Shown here piece after piece: positions 19,901 to 31,900 of a DNA stretch of 64,000 bases. The notes beneath the pieces were generated by a model, which saw nothing but the letters and a program-made list of their open reading frames with translations, made no database searches and was not told the DNA's origin. Positions within the stretch are counted from its first letter, which is position 1. Each line of letters starts with the position of its first letter. The position numbers and the translations under genes were made by a program. Location of the stretch: NCBI RefSeq assembly GCF_902635505.1, contig NC_045427.1:56508539-56572538 (forward strand). Direction: 5' to 3'. Source of the DNA: Sarcophilus harrisii (lineage: Eukaryota; Chordata; Mammalia; Dasyuromorphia; Dasyuridae).

Positions 19901-22900
19901 AACTGACAGGAGTCCCAGGTTCAGGGACTGCATCCGGAGGGGACCACCTACGGGAGCAGAGTTCAGTGTGGGCTGGGATCATAGGACAGAGAGCTCCCAG
20001 TGCCCCTCTGATCTTAAGAGCTGACTAGCCCAGGGGTCCCTTCCGACCCCCTCACTGCTCAGTCCCAGCCCCGTGGAACTGCTGTCCTGGTCAGGAGGAG
20101 CCCCAGCTCTTCTGCGCTCGGTCACTCCCGGGCCACCCAGACCTTCCTCAGCAGCCCACTCCCGGTTCCCTCCCACGCCAAGTACTTCGAGCTGTCGCTT
20201 TCAATCAGGGCCATTTCTAGCTCTAGTGACTTTCAGCCCTAGTTATCCCCGGCCGGGCTAATTCCAGCCTCAGTGCCTGGCACGGGGAAGTGCTCAATAA
20301 ATGGGTTTATTGACTGACCGACATTCCTGCCACTCCCAGAAATGGCCACTTCCAATCCCCATTACTCCTGGCCTCAGACATTCCTGTCAGCCAATAAGCA
20401 TTTATTAATCACCTGCTGGGGAGGCACCTCGCTAAATAACAGGGACTCCAGAAAAGGTAAGAGACAAGAGACCAGGGTCACTTGGTGGAAGAACGGGGGT
20501 GTAAGGAGTAAGACTGAAGAGGCAGGAAAGGAGCCAGCTTATGAAAGGCTTTAAAAATTGAACAGAAGAAGGTATATTTGATCTGAAAGAAGCCCTGGAA
20601 TAGACAGATAGGCAGTGATGTGGTCAGACTTGTTCGATTTGACCAGAGTGGGTCGTTCAGTCCAAGATTGGTGGTGACTAAAACCAAGGTCATCTTCAGC
20701 CCTAAACTCCCAAGCCTGAATAATCCCAGCCCCTCTGGCTCCTGGCTGGAGACAGTCCCACATCTGGGTACTCCCAGTCCCAAGCGCCCCCAGCTTCAAG
20801 CATTTCCAGCCCTGGCTCCTCTTGATCAAGGTCCCTTCCAGCCAGTCATTCCTGATCCCCCTTCTCTTATCCTTTGTCACTTGCCCCTGATTGCTCCCCA
20901 ACCCGGGCCACTTACAGTCTCTCCTGGTGGATCAGTCTCTTGGAGAAGAATTCATCGACGCCCTCGTCCACACGGGCGTTGAGCCCATTCTCCTCCTCAG
21001 GCACAACGGGAGGTACCTGGGGGCACAGGGCACCTCAGGAACTCAACTAAGCCTCCTTCCCTCCCAGGCCAAATTCCTGGGCCAGGAAACCTGGAGCAGA
21101 AGCAGGGAGAGCCCCTGGCAGGGAGTGGAATGACTAGTGCCCACCTTCCCCACCTCCTGGGGCCCCTGGCTCCCACTTCCAGTCATGGGTAGGGCAGGGG
21201 CCAAGGGGAAGATGGGGAGATGATTAAGAGCAGGACCCCCCTTCACCTCCGTCACGAGCATAACCCAGTGGGACACCCGAAGCCCATCAGCCACATGCAA
21301 GGCACATTTTCAGTTATTCAGCCCCACAGCCCTATCATACATTCACATACACTGTCACATTCATGGCACCATTCACATACACCCCCAGACATAATCATAC
21401 ACAACCAAAGGCACATTCATACTCGCAGTCACCCACGATTCCTACCTCCCCAGCACCCAGTTGGAGAGCCAGTCTTTGCTCTGAACACTTCCCTGCAGTG
21501 CCTTTCCCCTCTATTCCCCCCCCCCCCACCACTCTCTCTTTTCTCTCTCCTCCTGCTGCGTCAGAATGGCTGGGGAGATTTCAGCCTTCTCTTTCCACTT
21601 TCCCCTTCCATCTGTTTGCTGCAAAGGCCCCCTACTCGGCACCATTACATGGCTGACCCACGTGGTGGATGATCCCCCAGCTTCTTGGCAGCCCCAGTCT
21701 CCTCCTCACCTCTCCAATTCTTCTGGGCCCCAAAACCCAGCCTCCCCCTCAATTTCCCAGAGCTCAAGGCCAGGCAGGTGGGGGAGGGAGGGAAAAGGCA
21801 GGCAGCAGAGGGCAGGAACCATAGGGCATGGGGACCTTGTGGGGAGAAGAGGAAGGGCCCTGTCCTTGTCGGGGTCCAGGGCCTAGCAGCCAGCTGTGGG
21901 GCAGGAACCGCTCTCACCCTTTTCTCACATCTGGAGACCAGAGCGGGGGCACAGGGTGTGTGGTTTGGGACCCTGGCTGGGGAGAGGCAGGGTGGGAAGA
22001 GGAAGGAGGTTTGGCTGAGAAGCTCCGGGCTCTAGAGGCAGTTTCAGGGAAGCAAGTAGGGCCAAGAAGGCTTCTTTTCTCCCTCACGCCTCAAACTCCC
22101 ACCCACACAATAACGGAGGTTTCTTGTGTGTTTTGTGTTTGTGCAGGGGAGTAGGGACGAAGGGAGGGTATGGATTTCCTAGATTTCAGAGCTCCGGCTC
22201 CCAGGCTCTGTCCTTTTTCTGCTGTCCAGGCCCAGTGTGTACCCATTGGCTCAGGAGATGAGTAGGAAGCAGACACAGCCTCTAGCATCCCCATGCTGGC
22301 CAGGTCACCTGTCTTATCTTATTAGTCTCCTTTCCTTCCTCCTTCCCCCCTCTCCTCCCTGCCTAGGCCAAGCAGCGGGGCCTCAGAAGTGGGTACACAT
22401 CTCCCATCACCGGGACGCTTTCTCAGTTACCGAATCCCTTTCTTGCTCTCCAGAGGCCGGGCCACCCCCTGTGTCCCAGCTCCTGCTCCCTGCCTTCTTC
22501 TCTGCCTGGCCCTGAGCTGTTACTGTGGGAAGATGAGGGGGAGGCTAGGTGGGAGCCCAGGAGGAGCGGGAGAGGGGGCTGACTGGGGATCTTCACCCAG
22601 GCGGGGCGGCCCGAAGGCCAGGGGAGGCTGGAGTGGCCGTCAGCACTTTGGGACCTTTACTGGACTCCAGTCAGACCTCACTACACGCACGTACATGTAT
22701 GTGCACGCATGTCGCCTTCCAGGAACAAGTCGGACGCCCATGGGTACGCCCCCCCAGCCCGACACACCAGGCAGACCGGAGCCCTGTGGGGCAGAACGCC
22801 CAGGACCCCGCACACGCCTCACACACATGTGCACACAGCCCCCAGTTGTACAGCGCTCCCACGCTCACTTGCCCATACACGGCCCCCACTCACAGCGGTC

Positions 22901-25900
22901 TCACACACAGTCATGCATGTACAAGCACTTTGCACGCACAGCCACCACCCCCTCCCCCACCCCTCCAGCAACTCCCTTTCCCAGCTAATTTGGCTTCCCC
23001 ATCGTTCCCGAGTCCGTCACCACAGCAACCTTGGGACGCCCCCCACCCTTCTGGGGTAGGGTGTGCCCGCGGGAGGGCCGAACTGGCCGGAGAGGAGAGG
23101 AAGCCGCTGCCCGGGGGGAGGGGAGGCCGGGGGCGTCCTGCGCCCCGGCCCCGGGCCTCCCGCCCCCGCCCCCGCATCCCTGGGCCAGGCAGCCCCAGGA
23201 GCATCCCTGCCCGCATCTCCCAGCCGCCCCCCCCAGCCCCGCAGGAGGATGCTCCTGCCTCCCTGGGCCGCAGGGCCGAGCTCACCTGGACCTTGCTGGG
23301 CGGCTGGTGGTGGCGGCGGCGGGGCCGTGGCCTGGCCCGCGTGGGGTGGTCCAGCGGCTGGCTGGCAAGCGGCAGGTCCATGTGGAGCTGCGGGACCGCG
23401 GGCAGCGGGGTCGGGGCCGGGCCGGGCTGGGACGAGACCGGGGCGCTGCTGCTAAGAGACGGCCCCGCCCGCTGCCCGCCGGGCTCCGCATCCTCTCCCT
23501 GAGCCGCCAGCTCGGGCTCCGGCTCCGGCTCCGACTCCGGCTCCAGCTCCGGCTCCTCCGAGGGACCTGCGGGAGGGGGAGAGAGGACTGAGGGCAGCAA
23601 GGGAGTGTGTGTGGGGAGGGGGGGCGGAGAACCCCGCCCAGGGCGGAGGGAAAGGCCCCTCCCCCTCTCAGCCCCTCTTCTCCCCGCGGCCCAGGGCGCT
23701 GTCCCGGGTGCTGAAGCACTGGGGCCTCGGCCGTAAGGGACGCAGCCGCCCCTCCCCGAGTTAGGAGGAGGGCGGACCTGTCCCGGATCAGGGCGGGATG
23801 CCGGGCTGGGCCGGGGCAGCAGCAGCCAAGGAGCCCCCATCCCCACCAGGACAACCCCTCCCCCGACGCGGCATCCTCAGAGAATCTGAGCGGGAGATGC
23901 CCCGAGATCAGACCCTAACTGGCTATCCCCTCCCCGCCGAACCCCCTCCCCGCGTCCCTCCGCGCTACAGCTGAGCCCTAGTGGGGAAGGGGCCTGCACT
24001 AGCCCCGGTAGCTTCTGTCCTGTCCATGGCTCAGGGGGCCCAGGGGAAAAGGCCCCTACGGACTGAGTGCTGGGGCCTGAGCAGCGCCCACTCAGCCACA
24101 GGCACAAACTCTCTGCCAGGCCCGACACAGGCATGCTCTGGGGGGAAACCCCAAACCTCATTCCTGCCCCGTCCCCTCCAAGGCCAGTGGGAGCACAAGA
24201 GTCAGGGCGCCGGCCTTACTTCGGACAGCAGGGGTAGGCCGGATGCTCTGGTTGTGTTTATTTCTCCTCCACTGGGCCACTTTGTCCTGGGGTGGGGAAG
24301 CAGAATGACAGGCCCAGGCCTCAGCCCATCTGCCTCAGCCCAGAAGCTCTCTGGGGGAGGCGGTGGGCAGAAGGTCTGGAGGCTGCGGTCATGCCTCCCT
24401 GAAGAATGGAGCAACTCTAAGGAGAATTCCGAGAGGCTCAGCATCCACAGTCAAGGTCTGCTAGACTCTTAGAACAAACAGGAAGGGACCTTGGAGATCC
24501 TCCAGGCCAGTTTCTTAACCTGCATTTTGTGGATTTGTTTTAAAGACTATTTTGATAACTATATTTTAGTAGAATCGGTTTCATTTGCAGCCTTCTGTCT
24601 TTTATTCTGTGTATTAAAAACAGGATTCTGAGAAGGGGCATTAATCAGACTGCTGCCAAAGGAAGCCATGGCAGAAAGACTCCCAGATCTGGTCCAATTC
24701 TCTCATTTGACAGATGGGGCAAATAAAGTCAGGAAGTAGATGCTATTTTCAGAGTAGTCACTGTGCTCTGGGAGCAGGGGGAACTTTGTGCCCAAATCTT
24801 GTATAAGTGGGTGGAAAGGAGAGGCATGGGCTGGAAGAGGAAAAAAGCAGTCACTTGAACATTCTGTGGGATGTCTTATCTTGCCTCCTCCAGAAGACCC
24901 AGGTCACAGATGTAGTCAATGGCAAAGGGACTTAGAGAACAGGTTGTCTTGAGAATTGAGATGATTTAGGAATTCACCAATGGGAATATAAGGGACTGAG
25001 AACTAGTTTTGTAATTTTTGACTATTGCTCATGTGAGATGAACTGAAGGGTGGGTATGGAACATGTCCTCCTCTCCTTGGAGAATTCAGACTATCAGGGA
25101 TCCTACCTTGCTGATGGGGAAGGGGAGCTGGTGAGAGAAACTACTTACCTCCCCCAAGGAGGAGAGGCCTTCTGTCTCCCCATCCCCAGGACTTCTATCT
25201 CCCCTATGTAGTAGAGTCCCACTCTTCCTGGCTCCTGCTTCAGCACTGTCTGTGAGAAGCAGGGAAGGGGGTGCTTCTGATGTGTGCTGAGATAAGCTTT
25301 CCACCTAAAACCAGTAAGACAGTGCCCTAGAATGACTCCCCAAGACCACAGAACAGGGTAGAAGCAGTTAGTAATTTTTGAGTTCTGGTGGGCAGCTGTG
25401 TTCTGCCAATTCTTTTCATGGAGGCACTGATCAGGGAAAGAAGGACCAGGGACAAGAGGAAGGAGTGGAGGCATTTAGCTCCATGTAGATCTCATTTGGA
25501 GACCCCACACCACAGATTAAATCACAGGGATGACAAGGGAGCTGTGTAGATCCCACATGAAGCCCTCTCTTCCAATCTTGGTTCCCCTCTCTTTTTTCCG
25601 CTGCCAGTTCCTTCTCCTTCCGAAATTCCCTTCCTCTCCCCAGACTCACCAGTCGATTCTGGGCAGCACTCAGATCCTCCACTACCTGGGCAATGATTCG
25701 CTCTGCAGCAGCTGCTGTGATAGACAGGCGGATCTCACTGGCAAAGGTAGGAAATGGATTTAAGGATCAGAGTCAAGGATGTGGAGTAGTCCCCACTGAT
25801 GCATCGCTCCCCTCCTCCTGCTGCTCCCTTGTCTTCCCTCCCTAGAATCCCCTGGGGACAGGGCTACTTGAGTTTGCCGAAGACGTCATTGAGAAGCTGC

Positions 25901-28900
25901 TCCAAGAGTAGGCTGAGGCCCAGGTGGTCCTGCCGGCTGACCTGGCCTGAGATAGCGCTACTCAGCTGCTCCCGGCGCCCGGCCTTCTGCATCACCCTCG
26001 GGCACAGGCTCTGAACTGTGTCCAGCGTGGCTTGTACGAAAGACTGAGGTGCAGGCAGAGAGAAGGCATGGGGGTCAGAGGTTACATGAGCCAACATGTG
26101 TCAGCATACGGAAAGTGAGGAAACCAGCTGGTTCTGAAGGCATAAAGCGTTTTCAAAGGGAATTCCGCCTTAGACACCAAACTTCACAGTGCGAGCAATA
26201 AGGACACTTTACTGACTCAACTCGTCTTAAATTAGGGACAGCTCTCATTCCTCACGGCGTTCTCTGAGGTGAAAGCTGCTGGCTTCCAACTCCCCTGCCC
26301 AAGTCAGAGAAAGGCAGTAACCCACTCTTTCATCCAAACTATCTTTTCACAAAAATAAAGGAGATAAGACCAGGGCCAAGCAGTGCTCTTGGAAAACCTA
26401 TGCTTGGGTGGACAAATAAGTCATTGTTGGGCTCTGGAGGGAGGGCAGGTCTGGTGCTTTTAGGCTTATGTGAATGGATGAAAGGTCAGGGCAAAGGGGA
26501 AAGGCGAGCTCACCTGTATTTCCTGATGACAGGCCTGGCCCACCTCCTCCAAGAGGCCCTCCAGTTTTTGCTGCAGCTGGCTGTTGTGGTATGGGGAGTT
26601 TCCAGCCTCATAGAGCACAGGCAGAATCTGGCGTGAAGGTAAACAGGAAGAATCAGGGTCTGTGGAGGAAGGCTGGCTCCAGCCTAGATTCTCATACTTT
26701 GGCTTAGACGGAAACTGGCCCCCGCTGATGACTTTAGTGAGGTGGTTGGAATAGGACCTGGGGACTGACAGGTGAGCAAGCAGACAGACAGGTGAGCTGT
26801 ACAGTGGTTAGGGCACTGGACTTGGAAGGTCAAGAAGAGATGAATTCAAATCCAGCACTGGACACTTATTAGATGTTTAACTCTGGGCAAATCACTTAAA
26901 ACTCTCAGTCTCAGTTTCCTCATCTGTAAACAATAGCACCCGCCTCATAGTATTGTTCTGAGAGTCGAACAAGTGAACATGGGTGAAGTGCCCTGTAAAC
27001 TTTAAACTGATGTATCCAAACTAGCTGCCATTATTATAATCAGGCAAGAGAGAGACCGCTGCTAGGCTCTCATCAAGCAGATCGGCAGGAGCTTGAAGCA
27101 TGGGTTGGCTACAGAGGGGTTGGCGTGGGTGAACTCACACTGATGGAGAAATTAGCATCCCGGATAGCTTCCTCAGCCTGGTGCAGGGCAGCCTCACCCC
27201 GAGGGCTGGGCCAGCAGCCCAGCAACTCCATGTGCTCCTGCACTGTCAGGCACATCTCATTCACCATCTGGGAGTGGGGGAAGACGTGTCTCTGACACCT
27301 GCTCCTCCAGTCCCCCCAGTCTTCACTTACCCCCAAGGACCTCAGTGTCCTGACCCTGGGGGACCTTTTTATTTCTGAGAGTCAAGAGAAGGGAGCTAGG
27401 GACAGGAAGAGAGGAGAGAGGAAGGGTGGAGGCAGTCTCACAGGAGGGGCAGGGCCTTTTTTTCCTCCTGTCCTAGGATACCAAGGTCCAGACTGACTCC
27501 CCCTCCCCATGACACAGGAGAGACACTAGGGAAGGGACACAGGCCTAGGGGGTATGGGGCCAGGCCTGGGACCTGTTCAGAAGATCGGGTGACAATTCCC
27601 TGCTGCAAGCGGAAGGCGTGGTCAGGCAGGGTTCTGTGTGTGTGATTATTCCTCAAGAGACAGGCCTGGATCTGGGGGAAGGATGTGGGGGAGTCACAGA
27701 GGGCCTGAGGCTCGGTCTGTGCCCCCCAGGCGCCATCCTTTCTCTTCTGCTCCCCCCGTGCCCACCCCAGACCTGGTGTATCGCCTCAGAGGTTCGCTCC
27801 GGGCTGCTTCGGTAGGCCTGGGCCAGGTCACTCAGAGGCAGGGGCATGTTTTTCAGCGTGTGGTTCCCCTCTAGGGCATGAGCCACATCCAGGAACCCTT
27901 GAGCTGTGGTGTTGTTTCGGTCCCAGATCACAGTCCTGGGGAACCAGGGTTGGAGGGAGCAATGGGAAGCACAGATTTGTCTCATCGGCCTCCGCCCTGC
28001 TCCTTCCTGTCCCCCCATCCCGTCCCCCCCCACCCCTCTCACCTGAGCTGGGTGTTGATCTGCAGGGCTTTAGCCAACATCTTGGCACCTGTGTCCCCCA
28101 TGGCGTTGCCACTGATGTCCAATGACGTCAGGCTCGGATTGCTGCCCAGGGCATTCAGCAGGACACTGGTGCCCAGTTTCAGCCTTGACTCGGCCACAGA
28201 GAGAGACTGCAGGGGCTGGGTTTGTGGGAATGGGGGGGTGGTCACCAAAGGTACGGGGCCAGGAGCAGAGGCCTCCTGGGGGGCAGGACGCTGCTTTCAA
28301 GCCTCTCACAACATGCCCTTCCCCTTCATACTCACACAGTCATCATCCTGGGTGAGCTGGACAATGCGGTGCAGCACATCCCCAAGGGACTCCCTGGGAA
28401 GGGAAAGGAGAGCGGCTGAGAGCGCTAAACTTATCAGAGTAAATACTGAAAAGACACAGCCCTTCGGACCTAGGGAATACGTGCTAAGTGTAGGGTCCGG
28501 GATGTTTGGGGGATCGGCAGTCCCTGGAGCTGGGTGTTAATTGAGCCTGATCACATGAAGAAGAACCACTGGGGCTTCTGGCAGAAGCAAGTGATTATGA
28601 GATTATATCAGACTGAGGAAGCACAGCATTTGTAAACTGTCAGAGGAGATTATTCTTCTTTTTAATAGCGATATGAAGCCAGTCTTTGTTATTTTCTTCT
28701 TTGTTCTTGATTGGGAAAGGAAGTGATTTAGTTTGTTGGCTACATGGGAATATGAGCAGAGTACCTGAAAGCTTCCTTTGCAATTATTAGCAGAGAGGAT
28801 TTCCTGATTGGCAGAGAGTGAGCCTGGAATTGTAGACCAGGAAAACAAACTGAATCCTTTGGGCTCAAGACTGGTGTGTGGGATGCTAATCTGGATTTAA

Positions 28901-31900
28901 GAAGGATCCAGCATAGTTATTTCTTAGATTAGAAAATTTAGGTCCCGTTAAGTCTGGAACTAGATAGATTTCTTTTATCAACATGTTGAACAATCTAGAC
29001 TGTCTGTTTTTTTGTGTTGTTATTGTTGCTTTTATGTGTATATATATAAAATCTCTCTTCCCTTATAAATAAACCCTACTTTTTGATCTTTTGGATCTAT
29101 ATCTTCCCAACCACAAAAGACACAGTGAGAACTGGGGAAGACACCTAGATATGGTGACAGTAGCAGAAGAAAAAACATGAGGAATCTAGTTTCAGGTGGG
29201 CTGGATCTCTAAATCAGAGAGTTAATTTGGAAAGTCCAGAAAGAACTTGGGCTTCCAGTTGGGGACTCCATCATTGGACAATTTCTTTAGAATAATGAAA
29301 GTTCTGAATATTGGCTTGAAATGACAAAACTGGCCAGTTGTAACTCTTAAGACAATGAGGCTTAAGACAATGAATCCTCTTGGAAGGGTGTGGGATTGGG
29401 AGATGCTTCTTACTTTGATTTAATGTTGAAATTCTTCCCCAGAGCCACATGACGGATGGACTTGCTCCTCCCAATGGCCAACACCAACGTTACCATGTCT
29501 GTGTCAAAACCTAGGGAACAGGCAACCACGGCTAAACTGACAGGGCTGGGGAGAGGGAATGAAGGCTATGTGCTGTCCTTTCCCCACATGCTGATGTGAT
29601 TCTGAGCCCCAGAAGTGAGCAGACTCTTTCCCCGGGGCAGTCAGAGAGGCCACTGTTTCAGCATTTTCCTCCCACTCCAGACAAGGATCAGTCTCCCTGC
29701 CAGTGGACAAAGTTCAGGGGTTAGAGGGGAGGGTTTAGGAGGCTCTGGGCACAAAGCCTGGAGGGTAGTTGTGGGGCAGGGCTTGGCCCGAAATAAGGTA
29801 CAACAGCTCCCTTTCTGGTCACTGGGTGGGAAAAAAACTCCCTAGTCCCTGCAGTAAAGGGAGTCCCTCATCCCGCCTCCTCTGCAGCTCTCACCATTGT
29901 CTGACAAATCCAGGGCCCTCACCGAGTTGATGTCAAAGATGAGGTCTTGAATCACTTGAGCACCAGCTGAACGGAGCTGTTATTTTTGGGGGGTGGGAGG
30001 TGGGACACAGAGCACAGTCAGAGTTGAACAGGCTGAGAATTTCCCTTATTACCTCACCTTCCCACCCAGTAAGCAATATCATAACTAGTGTGAATGGAGC
30101 TTTGCCGCAGCTTAGCTCCCCAACATGGCCTTTGGCAGGGTGAGGAGTACTTCTTCCCTGAACTGACAAGTGCTCCTATGGCCCACCTGGGTACCCCTTG
30201 GAGGTACCAGACATGGCCGGCTCCATCACTAGGATTTTGTTGCTGTGAAACCTCTCTCCTGTCATTCTCCCCAATCCCTTGAGCACAGGGGCTGGTACTC
30301 TGGGTATGTAGCTTGTCTCCTGCAGACACAACTACCCCCAAAGTGAGATTGTCCTCCGTGCCACATGCACCCCTCTCTCCAGCTTACCGGAATCTTTCCC
30401 AGGAACTTTTAGCTAGTCACGGCCCTGCCAGCAGGTCAGAGGTAGACTAGCCCAAGTGCAGGAGACAACTACAGCATCCTGGCTTCCTAGATTAATGTTC
30501 TCTCCGCTAAGGGATTTACCGGAATCTTTCCCAGGAACTTTTAGCTAGTCACGGCCCTGCCAGCAGGTCAGAGGTAGACTAGCCCAAGTGCAGGAGACAA
30601 CTACAGCATCCTGGCCTCCCAGATTAATGTTCTCTGCGCTAAGGGATAGGGAAGCTGAGCAGGGCTTAGGGCCAGGAGCCTTACCTCACAGGTGTTGAGG
30701 TCCAAGTGGATATCTGTGAGTTGAGTATTGACGGCCAGGCCTTGAAGAAGGCTCCTATGGAAATAGGATAGAAGCCATCCTGAGAATGGCCTGAGTATTA
30801 TTACCCCCATTTTACAGATGAGAAAACAGAGGTTCCAAGAAGAGATGTGATTTGCTTAATATGTGTTACCGCCAGGAATCAATCCCAAGTCTGATGGCCC
30901 CATGTTTGCTCTTTTATTATATGCCAAGAGGGACTGCAGTGGAAAGGGAGCTCAGGTTTTGGAGTCAGAGGCTCTGAGTTAAAGTCTAAGAGTAATTTTG
31001 AGTTTTTTCCAAGGCAAGTGGGGTTAAGTGACTTGCCCAGGAGCACATAGCTAGTAAATGTTAAGAGTTTAACTCCAGTCTTCCCAACTCTGGGTCTAGT
31101 GCTTTACCCCCTGCCCCATTGAGCTGCCCCTTGAGTTCAAATCTGTCTTTGTCACTTACTACCTCCGTGACTTTGGTCAAAATGACTTCCCATGCCTGAG
31201 CTTTGGCTTTATCGGTAAAATGAGGGGGTGGGATCAGATGACCTTTCAAGTCCCTTCCAACTATAAGTGCACCGTGCTAGGATCCTTCTGGCCCCAGCCA
31301 CACCCAGCAGGAGCCCACAAACATGTCCCTCCCTCATGGGCAGACTGACCTCCCTTGGAGGGCTGGGTATCAGGACTGCAAGGTGGAGGAAGCAGAACAT
31401 TACTCACCTAAGAGCCTCTGAAGGCAGCTTGGTCCCTGCCAAAGCCACATGGTGGAGTGACTTCGCCTGGCTGAAGAATGACTGTAAGGAGGAGGGCACT
31501 CCCCGATTCCTTCTGGGAGGGGGGGGGGGAACAGGGATGGGTTTCCCTCCTGCCTAACTTCCCATCTCAGAGGCCCTTCCTCAAGGCTGCAGACACTAAC
31601 TTGTTCTCCCCTGACTGGCCCAGGGCCAGCCCCCGCACCCCTTGCATGGTCCACTTGGTTCAGGGAGCTGAACTGAATTGAGTCAGAGGGCCCCTTCCTT
31701 CCCTTTCATCCCCAAGTCAAGGTGGGCCCTGCCCTTTCTGGGGCAGAAGAGCCACAATGGGAGGGCTTCTCTTACACGTGGGAGAAGATGTTGTTGGAAG
31801 CATCAAGATGGACAAGGCTGGCACAGCATCCTCGAGACAGTGCCCGGAACAACTGGGAGGGGAAAGGAGAATGTAACAGAGGCCCCAGACCCAGACCACC

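Larger units (their letters stand above)
16989..24286 (-). other. CARMIL2: CARMIL2 part 4: exons 29-39, capping-protein binding and Pro-rich tail (residues 918-1456)
   Basis: Exons run 24286-24220, 23566-23286, 21016-20916, 19947-19578, 19385-19263, 19072-19036, 18836-18765, 18556-18305, 17533-17453, 17322-17242 and 17143-16989. Exon 30 starts with a Glu-Pro repeat and carries [13 protein letters not shown] at about residues 1011-1023, the capping-protein-interaction motif (L-x-H-x-T-x-x-R-P). Exon 31 has [16 protein letters not shown]. Exon 32 has the basic [18 protein letters not shown]. Exons 33-35 have [17 protein letters not shown] and [11 protein letters not shown]. The tail keeps [15 protein letters not shown] and RSPVLKRRP. 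Exon 38 uses the second AG of a CAGAG acceptor. Confidence 0.92.

Noticed and set aside
22389-23502. Long plus-strand frames around 22389-23591
   Set aside because: They lie antisense to CARMIL2 exon 30 in very GC-rich sequence. They show no domain, and the minus-strand exon explains the conservation.
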